Shown one piece after another: positions 23,701 through 35,900 of a DNA stretch of 64,000 nucleotides. Origin of the DNA: Monodelphis domestica. Its lineage: Eukaryota > Chordata > Mammalia > Didelphimorphia > Didelphidae. The position numbers and the translations under genes were made by a program. How positions within the stretch are numbered: position 1 is the stretch's first letter; each line of letters begins with the position of its first letter. The stretch spans positions 347,009,989 through 347,073,988 of the forward strand of contig NC_077230.1 of assembly GCF_027887165.1 (NCBI RefSeq), in the 5' to 3' direction. The notes below the pieces were generated by a model, which had not been told where the DNA came from, ran no database searches, and saw only the letters and a program-made list of their open reading frames with translations.

Positions 23701-24106
23701 AGGGGATATGCATTCCTATGATATTTAACCTTTTGGGGGGTATATGATTTTGTATTTTCTAAATTAATTTTAATCTTCAGGTTGGATCCCAATTTTCAGA
23801 TTTTATTGGGACCCACACACAAAGAGAAAACCTATTTTAAAAAACCACCTTTGACCAATGTCTTCCAAACTCGATCCAAGGACTTTAATGTATTTTAGAG
23901 ACACAGCCTGGAGTTTTTAAGAATATGGCAGCCCTGCAGCCCCAGCTTGTGTGTATGAAATGTCAATCTGACTTGGTTTGTTTGGGTTTCTGTTTCTGTT
24001 ATTGTTTTCTTTGTTTTTGAAGATCAGCGTGATCTCCCAGACAGATTTAAGCCAAGAATTTGTAACTGTATGATACTCACTGTAAGATGTAGAACATTCA
24101 ATAACT

Positions 24107-24112
24107 ATTAAA
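24107..24112 (+). promoter_or_regulatory. Probable distal poly(A) signal ATTAAA of FAM168A
   Basis: ATTAAA sits at the end of a repeat-free AT-rich segment and is followed within about 15 bases by tttcccaaaaac, after which the sequence changes character. This is the usual layout of a terminal cleavage site. Confidence 0.55.
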
Positions 24113-24554
24113 ATGTTTCCCAAAAACACTGGCCCAGGTGGCCAAGCTTAGCAACTTTTCTGAGGGGTTGGGGGAAGGGGAGGGTAGGTCACATAAGTAC
24201 ACATGTGGGAAACGGATGACCAATTGGGAGTTGAATGGAAAGGATGGTAGTATCCTTCCTGCTACTGCTCCCTTCCTTCAATCTGCAATCCTAAGAGCAC
24301 TTATCAGGAAGGATCCCAAAGGGTCCTGCTCTTGGGAAGCAGCCCTCCCTCCACATTATCACTGACATCAGTCTTTGGGGAAAAACATAAAACCCCACTA
24401 CTCATTACACAGGCTAACCCTGTCACACCACTCCTTTTCCTCAGCAGCAAGCACCCAAGTCAGAAGTGGATTTCAAAAGAGTTTACTAGCAGGGGAAAGA
24501 GTAAGGCTAACTTTCATTTCTATAGTGCTAATGTGATTTAATTAAAAGCCCATG

Positions 24555-24750
24555 ATGGGGGAAGCTGGGTGGCCCAGTGGATTGAGACTGGAGGTTCTGG
24601 TTTCAAATTTGACCTCAGCCACTTCCCAGCTGCGTGACCCTGGGCAAGTCACTCAGCCCCCATTGCCTAGCCCTGACCACTCTTCTGCCTTGGAACCAAT
24701 ACACAGTATTGACTCCAAGACGGAAGGTAAGGGTTTAAAAAAAAAAAAAG
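24555..24750 (+). mobile_element. tRNA-headed marsupial SINE
   Basis: Copy with ggaagctgggtggcccagtg, cagctgcgtgaccctgggca, the cacagtattgactccaagac tail and a run of A's. No clear target duplication was seen. Confidence 0.9.
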
Positions 24751-25671
24751 CAGCAGCAGCCCGGGAGGCAGGGAGTACACAGAGGAGCATCTTTTTAGAG
24801 GAGGACCCAGCATGGTCACAAAGCTAAGTCAACTCCCGTCTTGTCCCAGGTTCCTCATGCTTTTATGCCACATGGCTTGGATGTTCAATAATATCCAGAG
24901 CCCACTGGCTTTCTTGAGGACAGTCTTGACATTAGTGGTGTTTGGTACCACTCTTCTAACACAAGGCAGGTCTTCCTGCCCCCTCCTGAGCCCCCAAGAT
25001 AAACCATTCCATTCTGACCTTTCCAAAAGACCAGGGAGGCCCCTTTATTCTCTCTTCCCTGTCCTGCACCGAAACCCTTTCCCTCCAAGCTGCTTCAGTG
25101 GCTATCTGTGGGCCCAGAGGAAGGACCCGGCTTCTCTCAGTAAATGGCTGTCATCTATGGACGTATCACAGCCTTTATGTGTTTGACTCGTGCCACATCT
25201 TGGGGATGATGAGTGCCATGCAGGTATCCCTGCTCTCACTCTACCTATGCATCCCAGTTGTCTAATTAAATTCAATTCCCCAAAAGTTTGCTAAAACTCT
25301 TAAGTCCTCGCCTTGTGGAGTTCCAGCACCAGCGGAAAATGATAGCTAGGTTCCTAGAGGGCCAAAAGGCTCAGATTTCACCAGCATGGCTCCTCCTCCC
25401 TTCACCAATACAGATCTCTAACTTAGATGAGTTCATGAGTTGTGGCAGGTAGGACAAATCATGCCAGGGTGGCCAGTAATGAACCTCCCCACATTTCACC
25501 AGATGGTTCCTCGGGAAACGTATTCCAAAGCTCTTAAGTCTTTTCCATTTGCTTAGATTTGCCAGAGGCTGTCCTCCGCTGAGAATAAGAATCCAGGGTC
25601 TTCTCACTGTACCAGGAGATACTGGAGGAAGGTGTATTGTACAAGGCACAAACACCTACCTTGTGCCAGAC

Positions 25672-25875
25672 TGGGCAGCTAGGAGGTGCAATGGATAGAG
25701 TGCTGGGCCTGGAAGACCCATGTTCAAATCTGGCCTCAAGACACTTAAACACTGCCTCAATTTCCTTATCTGTCAAAAGAACCTGGAAAAGGAAGATGGC
25801 CAATCATTCTGGTATCTTTCCCCCAAAAATCCAAATGGGGTCCCAAAGAGTTGAACATACTGCCGAACAAGAGAG
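25672..25875 (+). mobile_element. Long CORE-SINE (marsupial, MIR-related)
   Basis: Starts gggcagctaggaggtgcaat, continues gttcaaatctggcctcaaga and ends aaatggggtcccaaagagtt. This is the longer marsupial SINE that carries the MIR core. Confidence 0.85.
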
Positions 25876-26439
25876 CACAATATATGCTCAAGACTACAAA
25901 TACAAAATAGAATATTAAAGTGCATGTCAGGTGACTTATTTAGCAGAAGGTTCACCATGGGCTAAGAGTGTTCAAGGTGCTCTTATGCCCAGCTGCCCTA
26001 ACTGCCCCTACTGCTAGTCCTTTAGAAACACCCATCCCCCTCCGCCGTGTAGGAATCCTGTGGACACCATTTTTGACAAGTGGTTGTCTACCATCTGCTC
26101 CAACCTTCCACTGCAGGACCATCCCTTCCGTTCCCAAGTCCCCAGGAATTAAACCAAGATCTCATTGCAGCTCCTCCAACACGCAGGCTATGGCCTTGGT
26201 CCAGCTTTCTGAGGTCCCACAATACGAGTCACTTCCTCTGCCCCAGGCCGGATCCATCCCGTGATCCCCAAATGTAGGTTTTAGAACTGGAAGGATTCTT
26301 GGAGTGGTTCCATGTGCTGCTCCTAAGCTACCATCTTGGCTCCACTCGCCCTGGAAGATTTTCTGACATCATACAAATCTCCAGCCATAGTCTTCTTAGC
26401 AGGGCAAGGCAGTCTCCTCACCCTCCCCAGGCGACTCTT

Positions 26440-26815
26440 CCTTTGGTCAAGGGATCTAAACCCAGATGAGCTCGGCCATTTCGTCCCCCACTTCCCTAAT
26501 TGGCGTGTGCCTCTCCTGGTGCCAGGAATGCTTCCCTGCCCACTCCAGACATCTGGTCGTGGAGCCCGCCCGTGGCTGCCCCTCATCGCCCCAACCCCTT
26601 TCCAGTCGCTGAACCATACCCAGATGACTATTGTTCTAGCTGCCGGGAGGCGGGAGGCTGCCTCAATCTCCTCTCCTTTGACCCTCTCTTTGACTTTCCC
26701 GACCGAACGACCCCTCATCCCCTTTTAGAATGGGAGCTCCTCGAGGGCAGGGTCAGCTTCGCTTCTGGTTTTGTATCGGCTCTTTTGTGCACGGCAAATG
26801 CTTAAATGATTTTTC
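26440..26815 (+). mobile_element. L2-like fragment with raised CpG
   Basis: Contains gtgccaggaatgcttccctg and ends atgggagctcctcgagggca, cagggtc, as L2 3' ends do. CpG is more frequent than in neighbouring sequence. The long overlapping open frames across it are by-products of GC content. Confidence 0.5.
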
Positions 26816-27639
26816 CTTCACCCGTGCGTGTCGTCCAACACCCTCCCGGTACAGAGAAGAAAATGAGACGACTCCGCCGAGGTGAAGTGATTGGCCCAAG
26901 GCCACACAGGCATTGAGCAGCAGAAGTAGAATTTGAATCAAGGTCTCTGACGCCAAATCTAGCGCTCTTTTCCTTATGTCTGTGAGGTCTTAGCTTGGGG
27001 ATATCACCTCTCCCTTCAGTCTGGGAGCCTCGGCGCAGGTTAAAGAAGCCCCTCTGGGGATTTTATGAAGTGGGGCGCAAGTGTGGGAGCAGCGTGGTGG
27101 AGGGGATGTCGAGATCAACCCCTTCCGGCAGCTGCCACCGCTCCGCCTCAGGAAGTAAGGAGAGGTTGTTGCAAGGATGTGGGGCTTTTTATCTCGCTTT
27201 GGTTCTCGTTCTCCCACTACAGCCCCCCAGTTCCCCTATCTTGAGCCTGGTCTTGACAGTGTTGATTCCCATCGTGGATTCTGGTCGCCATCTGGTGGCT
27301 ACAGTGTGGAGTTGCAGGGTAGACAGACCACTAGGTTTTCTGGGCTAATCCATAACCTGCCTGTCTGCCCCCACCTGGAGAATAGAAGGTAATGCACATA
27401 GAAAAAGCATTTCCGCATTTCCGCATTTAAAGGAATATTAGAGGCTATTCTGACCTGCTCAGGAATCCTTGCTAGATGATCGCTAACCATCAGTCAGCTG
27501 AACTTCTGCCTGAAGACTTCTCGTGATGGGATATCCCTCCCTCTATCCCCCCATTCCTCCCCCCCACCATCCATCCATCAGGATGCCTGGTCCATCTTGC
27601 GGCAGCTCTCACAATGTGCACCCAACAGGACCACCTTCC

Positions 27640-28084
<445 letters not shown>

Positions 28085-29799
28085 CTATGCACATCAGATG
28101 TACCCAAGCCAAGAATCCTGGAATTGGGGCTAATAAGGGGCAGAGTGGCACAGTGTGCTGAACTGTGGGAACTTTAGTTAGTGGTCCAGGGTTGACTGAC
28201 TCCCTCCCTCTTCTGTGACTGGATGAGTTCCACAGGCAGTGTGTGATGGATCACCCCCCCCCCTTTGAACTTCTGCTGCAGAATGAGGGTGTCACTCCAG
28301 ATAGTGAGGAATTTGTGCAGAAATCAATCTATCTATAACTTCTTCCCCTCTAGTTCCTAACAGAAGTTGGATCCCTCCTTCCATCACTTGAAGATGGCCA
28401 TCATCCCCTTCTAGGACAGCTGACATACTGTGTCCATCCATTCATGCCTTTTTACAGTGTGGTTGGTGAAGTGGATAGTGTTGGACTTGGGAGCCTGGAG
28501 ACATCTGGGTTCAAATCCTGCCTCTGTCAAGATATACCTAGCAGTGTATACCCACTGAAGCCATTTCACCTTGGAGAGGTCCTCTCATCTGTAAAGCCGG
28601 GATAGCCCTAGCACCTACCTCCCAAGGTTGTGGTGAGGAACAAGTGAGCCTTTCAAAGTGTTTGCAAAGGTGTTTGCAAATCTTCAAGTGCAGACTATCT
28701 TCTCCCAAATACAAATGGAGCCTCCCAGGAACCTTTGCAGCCAACAGCTTAAGCTTGGGTCTTAGACTCTGCTCCCCACCCCCCATCATGCCCTCATGCT
28801 GCTTCTTCCCTGAGTTGCCAGCTGGTGGGGACAGCAAGCAGGTCTAGGGAAGTCCTGAGAGGAAAGGTCCTTCAGAGGAGGAAGATGGAGACCCACCAGC
28901 CAAGTTCTCCATCACATCCAGTCTCCATTCTCCTACTGCAGCCATGGAAGCTCTTCTTCTGTAAGCATACCCTCAGATAGGGAAAGGAAGCTGCACCTCT
29001 TGGGTGTTTCCAGGCTAACAGGAAATGGACCCACCAAAGCATACAGTGCCTGGCCTCTGCTCCGATCCTTCCCTTCTTTCTAGGTCAAGAGAAATTCCAA
29101 GATCCTGCAGAGTCCTCTTCGGCCATGCCTCCAACCTTTGGCCAAGAATCTCTCCCTAACACGAATCCTTTCCTCTCTGCTTGGATAGCTCTGGTGATGA
29201 AAAGCTCACTACCTAGAGATAGCCTGCTCCACTAGGGATTATCTTTCATTGCTAGGAAATTGTACTCCTGCCAAGGCAAAATCTGCTCCTTTCATTTCCC
29301 CATTATTCCTGTTTCTCCCACCCTCACTTCCCCCATCTTCTTGAGGATAATATGCTCTTTGTCCCTTGGGTTCAGCAGCTCTGAAATGAGGTCTCCTATG
29401 ACTTCTAAATCCCACTCTCCAGACTGGGAGGGACATGGGAGGTATCTGGTCCAGGCCATCCGTGAGGAAGCATCTCCTGCTTTTTCAAGTCCTTCCCAAT
29501 TCCCAGTCCCATCACTTGTTTCACGCCCATTCTCGTCTCTGCATTCAGACATACTTCCTCCACATCCGCCACCCTTGCACGCTGGAAGTTATCGAAGCTG
29601 TCAGTACTGCCACTGACCAGATGAGCCACTTTGAATCCTTTCCGAAGGCCAGAATCCCTCTCACGGCTTCAGAACGTCCAGCCACCTGGATAGGAAAAGT
29701 CCTGCCCTAACTGCGGCCATCTTTTGAATGTCTCTCTCACATTTGAATAGATGCTATTTTGGATGAGGATTTCTTTCCATAGAAGGCTAGTGAGCTATG

Positions 29800-30008
29800 C
29801 ATAGTTCAGGCACGGCCAACTCAGTTGTCTTGGCAGAGATCCTGGACTGGTTTGCCATTTCCTTCTCCAGCTCATTTGACAGATGAGGAAACTGAGGCAA
29901 ACTGGGTTAAGTGGCTTGCCCGGGATCATACAGCCAGTAGATGTCCAAGGCCAGACTTGGAGTCTTCCTGACTTCAGGCCTCATAGTATCCACTGCACCA
30001 AGGCCCAA
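29800..30008 (-). mobile_element. Long CORE-SINE
   Basis: - strand copy with tttgccatttccttctccag, acagatgaggaaactgaggc and gtatccactgcacc. Confidence 0.85.
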
Positions 30009-30273
30009 CATGGGGGTTTCAGTCTAGACCTGGGCCCGTGGGGTGAAGGAGGGCATTCACACAGATGGGCTGAGCCGTCCTGTTCCAGTCAGCGATTTCC
30101 CCTTGTCTTATCCCAAACTTCCTGTCTCAGAGGCTGTAAAGGGGGATTCTGGGACATGTTTTTGTGGGGGTATCTCCCTAGCACCCCAAACACTAACTAG
30201 ATCATGTGGAAGAGGGAGCAGGGGCCTGAATCTGTGTTCAAATGCAACCCATAGAGCATAGGTTCGAGATGAT

Positions 30274-30478
30274 CAGAGGAGCAGTTGAGTGGCTCAGAGG
30301 AGCAGCTGAGTGGCTCAGTGGATGGAGAGATGGGAGGTCCTGGGTTCAAATGTGACCTCAGAAACTTCCTGGCTGTGTGACCCTGGACAAGTCACTTACC
30401 CCCCTTGCCTAGCCCTTACCACTCTTCTGCCTTGGAACCGCTACACAGTATTGATTCTGGGATAGAAGAGAAAGCATC
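30274..30478 (+). mobile_element. tRNA-headed SINE with duplicated head
   Basis: The first 21 bp (cagaggagcagttgagtggct) are repeated immediately at 30295-30315 with one change. The rest of the copy is normal, through ccgctacacagtattgattc. It lies just past the RELT poly(A) site. Confidence 0.9.
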
Positions 30479-30514
30479 AGAGTTCCCTCCTTCGACAAAG
30501 ACTTTCCCACACAG

Positions 30515-32620
30515 CATCACTTTCTAATATTTTTATTATACAACTTAAAGAAACTGGGGGGGGGGAGTAGGGACGCACGAGGGGTAGACGGGAGACACGG
30601 GAAAGGCTCAAATTCAATAAATAAGAGTTCCCAAACTTCAGGGCCCAACCCCCACCAGGGGAGGGGAGATGACAGCAGGGGCTGTGACCTGCACAGCCCC
30701 CACATAAATAGACGGGACAGATGGGCGCCAGACACTGCCTGAATCACCCATGCTTCTCTCCTGGGAGCAAACACAGAGAATGCAACGGGGAAAACGGGAC
30801 AGATGGGGGAAAGCAAGTCGGGGGCTTGGGGAAGGCTGACGAGGTGTAGCTGGGGTTCTCAGCTGGGGTGGTCAGCACCTAGAGCCCCCACCTTCCCTCT
30901 CTACTGCACTGGCCAGGGCTTTCAGCCGTGGGGATTCTAAAGCACTTTTTTTGAGGGGAAAATGGGACACAGTAGGACAGAGGCCCCCAAACTATAGCTG
31001 ACAACACACAACAAGTTTGGTTTTTAATTTAAAAACAGCCATTCACCCCTGGGGGGCGGGGTGGAGGGGGCTGCTTGACATGCATTAAGGCACCCCCCCC
31101 TACTCGTGCAGAAGCATGGCCCTGGATTTGGTGAATGGGGGGCAGGGAGAAGAATTGCAGCTAGCTGGGGAGTCTAATAAAGCTATTGATCCAGCTGGGG
31201 GGGAGGGAAGGAGCTGAGATGTACCGTGTACCCCAAAATGCCCCTGGCCCCAGCAGAGAGAGGCCTCTGTCTGCTCCACTGGGGAGGTGGGGACAGGGGA
31301 CAATGGGGGAACAATGGAGGAGGGAGGGGGGCTCTTCCCAGGGAAATGCAGGAGAAACCTTTCAAGGGTCACCCCAAGTCACACTTTTTTCCTATCCAGA
31401 TTTGGGTGGGACACGGTGGCTCAGTGAGCAGAGAAGGGCTTAGTAAATCGGACTCAGGGGACAAGAGTGTGACAAGGACATGCGAATGTCAAAGCCAGAA
31501 GGGGCCTTTTAAAGACCATCCAGTGCAACCCTTTCTTTAACAGACCCGCACAAGTCAAGGGGGGACAAAGCTGGACCCAGAACCCGAGTCTCCTGAGCTT
31601 TCCTCTCCGCTCCCTGGCTGCCTCTCCTCTCAGGAGATGGTCATAGGATCAGAGACTTTCTCCCATGTTATAGGTGAGAAAAACTGAGGCTCTGAGAGGC
31701 AAAGGGGCAGAGTTTGGGGTTTAAACCCCTTCCCCTCAGATCTCCATTAAACCCCACCAAGACCTCTACCCATGGACAAGCCCATCTTGGAGAATAAGAC
31801 TGGGTCTTGGGGAGTGGCGGGGAATATGGGAGGGAAGAGGAGGTCCCCAATGACTACAGAGGAATGGGAAAGGCCTTTGGCTGGGAGTTGGGAGACCTGG
31901 GTCTAGTCCTGCCTGTGCCACTCACTGTGTGGTCTCTGGAAGGTCTCTCCTCTCTCAGTCAGCCTGTCTTCACCCTTCTCTGGGGCCAGGACTTGAGCAT
32001 CCTAGCTCTAGCATGCTGTGACAGTGGGCCCCTGCTCTCCCGTCTTCCCCGTCTTCCCTGACTGCCAGGAGTGGTGAGATAAAGAACAGGGGAGAGGAAG
32101 AGGAGGCTGAGCCCGTCATTTTCCTAGAAACCCCTGCATGGGGAAGGATGGGGGATGGACGTGTCCTCTCTGTGGGCCACCAGGGAAAGGGCCCTTCCTT
32201 GGGGCTGGACGTCCTAGGGAGGAGACCCCCACTTGGGTATGGATTGCCCCATCTTTGAGGGCTCAGGAGGCCAAATTGGGTGTCCTGTTCAGAGCGGGGG
32301 AAAGACTGGATGGCCAGGGAGGGGCTTGCTGCTAGCACGGAGAAGATGCTGGGGGACAGGGTAAGGAGCCAGGGCAGCCCACTCCTGGTCAAGTACGGGC
32401 ATCTCCCTCCCTCTGTGCCCTAGACAAGATCATCTTTTCCTTTCAAATAAGTTGCCTGAAGTGAGCTCTCTCCCCTGCCACTGCCCACTGCCCAGAGCTC
32501 ACAGGGGCTGCCCAGGGTGCAAGGGGCCTGAGGGACGGCCCCCTGGGGGCCTCAGGTTGCTGCCAACTCCCAGGCTCCAGCGTCTCTCGGGCCTTAGGTC
32601 TGAGTGGATCATAAGGGCAC
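30515..32620 (-). other. RELT: RELT 3' UTR exon (inferred)
   Basis: On the - strand a very good acceptor, ccgtctctctccctcacag, ends at 32621 and could pair with the donor at 32939, two bases past the stop. Downstream runs about 2.1 kb of GC-rich sequence with few repeats, ending at an AATAAA. If that intron is retained the UTR is simply contiguous from 32941. Either way the protein is unchanged. No coding exon was seen here. Confidence 0.65.
30532..30537 (-). promoter_or_regulatory. Probable poly(A) signal AATAAA of RELT
   Basis: The - strand reads ataataaaaatatt, with AATAAA at 30537-30532, at the boundary between the GC-rich UTR and a SINE copy. Cleavage would fall near 30515. Confidence 0.65.
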
Positions 32621-32939
32621 CTGTGAGGGAGAGAGACGGAGGACTTGAGGGAGGCCCCGATGGGTCCCTTAATCTGTTGGCTCCTGGGTCAAAACGCAGC
32701 GGCACTCCCTCACTGCACCCCTCTAACCCTGAAAGCCTTTCCGCTGGCCCAGATCTTCTCAGCCTATTTCTTGTCTCCTCCCCCTGGCCCATTTCCTTCC
32801 AGGAAGCCTTTCCCCGTAGCCTCTGCCCATAAAGATCTCGCTTGCCCGCTCTTCTGTTTCTAAAAACAAACTGGGTTTGTTCCAGGGCTCAGTCCCTGTG
32901 TGCCCCCTCAGACCTCGGACTCCCCCAGGGCTATATTAC

Positions 32940-32989
32940 CTTCAGATGACCAAGTTGGATTCACTCAGCCTGACCACGTAGCGATTCTC
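32940..32989 (-). CDS. RELT: RELT last coding exon with TGA stop
   Basis: The acceptor is cttctcccttag. The exon encodes [15 protein letters not shown] then TGA at 32944-32942, identical to my recollection of the human C-terminus. Two bases after the stop comes a donor-like gtaata at 32939, so the 3' UTR may continue in a separate exon. Confidence 0.93.
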
Positions 32990-35900
32990 CTAAGGGAGAA
33001 GATGTCACAAGGATCAGAAAGGGGGAGGCAGGTGCAGGCTGGCCCCCAAGTGTGCCAGCGCCCCAAGGACAAGGATGGTTTCATTTTGGACTTTGTACTG
33101 CCCAGCGCTGTGCTCCGGGGGTTCATTCATGGGCACCAATCCCCTCCTTTAGAGAAGGAGAAGGAGTCTCCCATACACTCTGGGCTCCATTCCCAGAGAG
33201 AGAAACCCTCCTCCCTTGGGAGTCAGTAAGAAGCAAGGGCTGAGCCAGGAAACCACAGGCAGAGAGACGCTCAGGCTTCCTGGGTGCTGGGAAATCGGGG
33301 AGACTCTAGCTCGACCAGAGCTTCCATTCCATCGTTCCTAGCCTGAGCCTGGGGGTGGCTGCTCTAAGACCCCAGGATCTATGGGTCACCCCATGCCCCG
33401 GCTCACCTCTGATTTGCTCTCAGTTGCCCCAGATGCTGGGGTTTTCAACCATTTGGATCTCCCTCCACCAGTGCCCAGAAGGGCTCTATTCTCAGGGGGG
33501 AGCCCAGGGGGTGGAGTTTCAGCTGCTTCCCCCTCCTCACTGGTCTCTGAGATGGTTTTCACCTCTGGGGCTGGCGGGCTTGGCCGCTGCTCAGGGATTC
33601 GGGCCACACGGAACCTGGAGGAAAGAGGATGAAGATACATGAGAAGAGTGAGTGATGGAGGGAGAAAAATATTGTGGCAGAGCAGAAAAAGGGTCCAAGT
33701 TGGCACCACGGGACCTGCTGTGCTCCCGAGTGACCGTGGGCAACCCTCTTGTTCTCCCGGAGCCAGTTTCCTCATCTATAAATTGAATGAGTTGGCGTCG
33801 ACGGTCTCTCGGTACATTTCCAGCTTTAGATCTAGGTTCTATAAAGGAGGTGCTGGAGCGAGAACCTGAAGGCTCTGCCACTGGTCAAATGCATGGATAA
33901 GCAGTTTCGATAAACCCTGTCCCCCTCTCCCCGATCCTAAGCTGTGATCGCTGGAGCTACGGCCCAAGAACAACTCTCACGGCCTCTCATCTCCTTAGCT
34001 AGCCTCATCTGGGCCAAAAGGGAGCCTGATGGCTTCTCCTGGGTCCAAGCAGGATCCAGCTGGGCCAGGCTGGGTCTGGGGATCTCAAGTACAGGACGAG
34101 CTTAGATATTTAGGGGCCTCTTCGCATAGGACAGCATATGGGTTTTTTAAAAAATTAAATTAATTAAAAGAAGTTTAAAGTGTTGAGTTCTAAATTCTCA
34201 CACCCCTTCCCATTCTCTCTCCCTCCCTTCTTCCCACCCTTCTCCCTTCCTTGAGATGGTAAGCGCTCTGATGTAGATTTTACATGTGCGATCATGTAAA
34301 ACATGTTTCCAATTTGTGGAAGAAACTCAAATAAAAAAAGGAAAGAAGTAGAAAGAAAGTGAAACATAGTAGCGCCTCAGTATGCTTTCAGACTCCATCA
34401 TTTCTTTCTCAGAGGGCAAATGGCATTTTTCATCATGAGTCTCTGGGATTGTCTTAGATCACTGCCCTGCTGAGAATAACCAAGTCATTCACAGTGTTCG
34501 TCACAAAATATTGCACCACTGTGTACAATGTTCTCCCGGTTCTGCTCACTTCACTTTGCATCAGTTCTTGTAAATCTTTCCAGGTTTTTCTGAGAGCATC
34601 CTGCTTGGGGACAGGGTATGTTAATGTACCCATGTGGCTGAGATGCTTTCATCCCCCTGCAGGGAGTTATTCCTCCATCTCTGTATTCTTTCATCTCTTG
34701 AAATACTGCATCCTCCAGGAGCAGGGAAAAGTATTTCTTCTTTGAAGTGAGGCAGCTATGTAGTGTGGTGGATGGAGCACTGGGCCTAGAGTCAGGAAGA
34801 CTCATTTGTCCCGAATTCAAAGCTGGCCTCAGAAATTCAAAGCTGGCCTCAGATACTTACTAGCTGTGTGACCTTGAACGAGTCACTTCACTCTGTTTGC
34901 CTCAGTTTCCCCATCTATAAAATGAGCTGGAGAAGGAAATGGCAAACTACCCCAGTATCTTTGCCAAGAAAACCTTAAAGAGGATAGACATGACTGAAAA
35001 GACTCAACAACAATGATGGCAAAGTACCTTCAAGGAAAGTTTTTTTTTCATTCATTTTTCTTTCTATATTCCCTTGTGCCTGGCATTCCTAGATGCTTTC
35101 TAAATTGAAAGGGCTCTCTCCAAGGCCATATGAACTAGTGAGTGGCAAAGCCAAGCTATGAAAGAATTCTAAGGTTTGGACTCTAAGTCCTGGGCTCGCT
35201 CCAGCTCACTCTCATTCTAATAAAAAAATAAACCCCAACACTCTTTTCTATAGTTAATTCCCCCCCTAAATATAAAGCTTTAATTAAAAGCCAATTACCA
35301 GGGCAGCTGAGTAGCTCAGTGGATCGAGAGCCAGCCCTAGAGATGGGAGGTCTTAGGTTCAAATCTGGCCTCAGACATGTCCTAGATGTGTGACTCTGGG
35401 CAAGTCACTTGACCCCCATTGCCTAGCCCTCACTGCTCTTCTGCCTTAGAACCAATACACAGTATTGATTCCAAGATGGAAGGTAAGGGTTTAAACATTT
35501 TTTTTTAATAAAACAAAACTAATTACCAAAAAATCAAGTTTGGCCATCAAAGAAAGCATCTTTTCCTCCACAGTCATTAAGTAGCCACCATTCTTTCATG
35601 GGTTTACAAACTTTGATGCTCCTCCCCTCACCTCCTGCTGAAACTGGCTCTCCAGGTTTGAAGCAAACTTAAGAGGAGACATTGGTAATAAACTAGGTGG
35701 TTGTTCAGTCATTTCAGCCATGACCTCATTTAGGGTTTTCTTGGCAAAAATAATGGAGGGTTTGCCATTCTTCCTCCAGTTTGTTTTAGAGATGAGGAAA
35801 CTGAGGCAAACAGGGTGAAGTGACTTGCCCAGGGTCACACAGATAGTGTCTAAGGACAGATTTGAACTCAGGAAGATGAATCTTAGCTGTGCAAGCCTGC

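Larger units (their letters stand above)
14932..24125 (+). other. FAM168A: FAM168A terminal 3' UTR exon (inferred extent)
   Basis: A strong acceptor, ctcttgtttccacag, ends at 14931, in the right place to pair with the donor at 11683. The first 600 bp and the last 750 bp (about 23380-24120) are free of recognisable repeats and keep CpGs, as expected of conserved UTR. The middle contains MIR fragments (near 16440-16560, 18190-18320, 18930-19190, 19840-19980 and 20980-21190). Nothing in it looks protein-coding. The end is placed at the ATTAAA near 24107. A shorter form could end near 17815 at an AATAAA. The start is well supported and the end is inference. Confidence 0.7.

Noticed and set aside
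26323..26805. Overlapping frames of 100-131 codons on both strands, possibly a gene with a CpG island
   Set aside because: The sequence ends with an L2-type 3' signature, the frames overlap on both strands, and no splice structure is seen.
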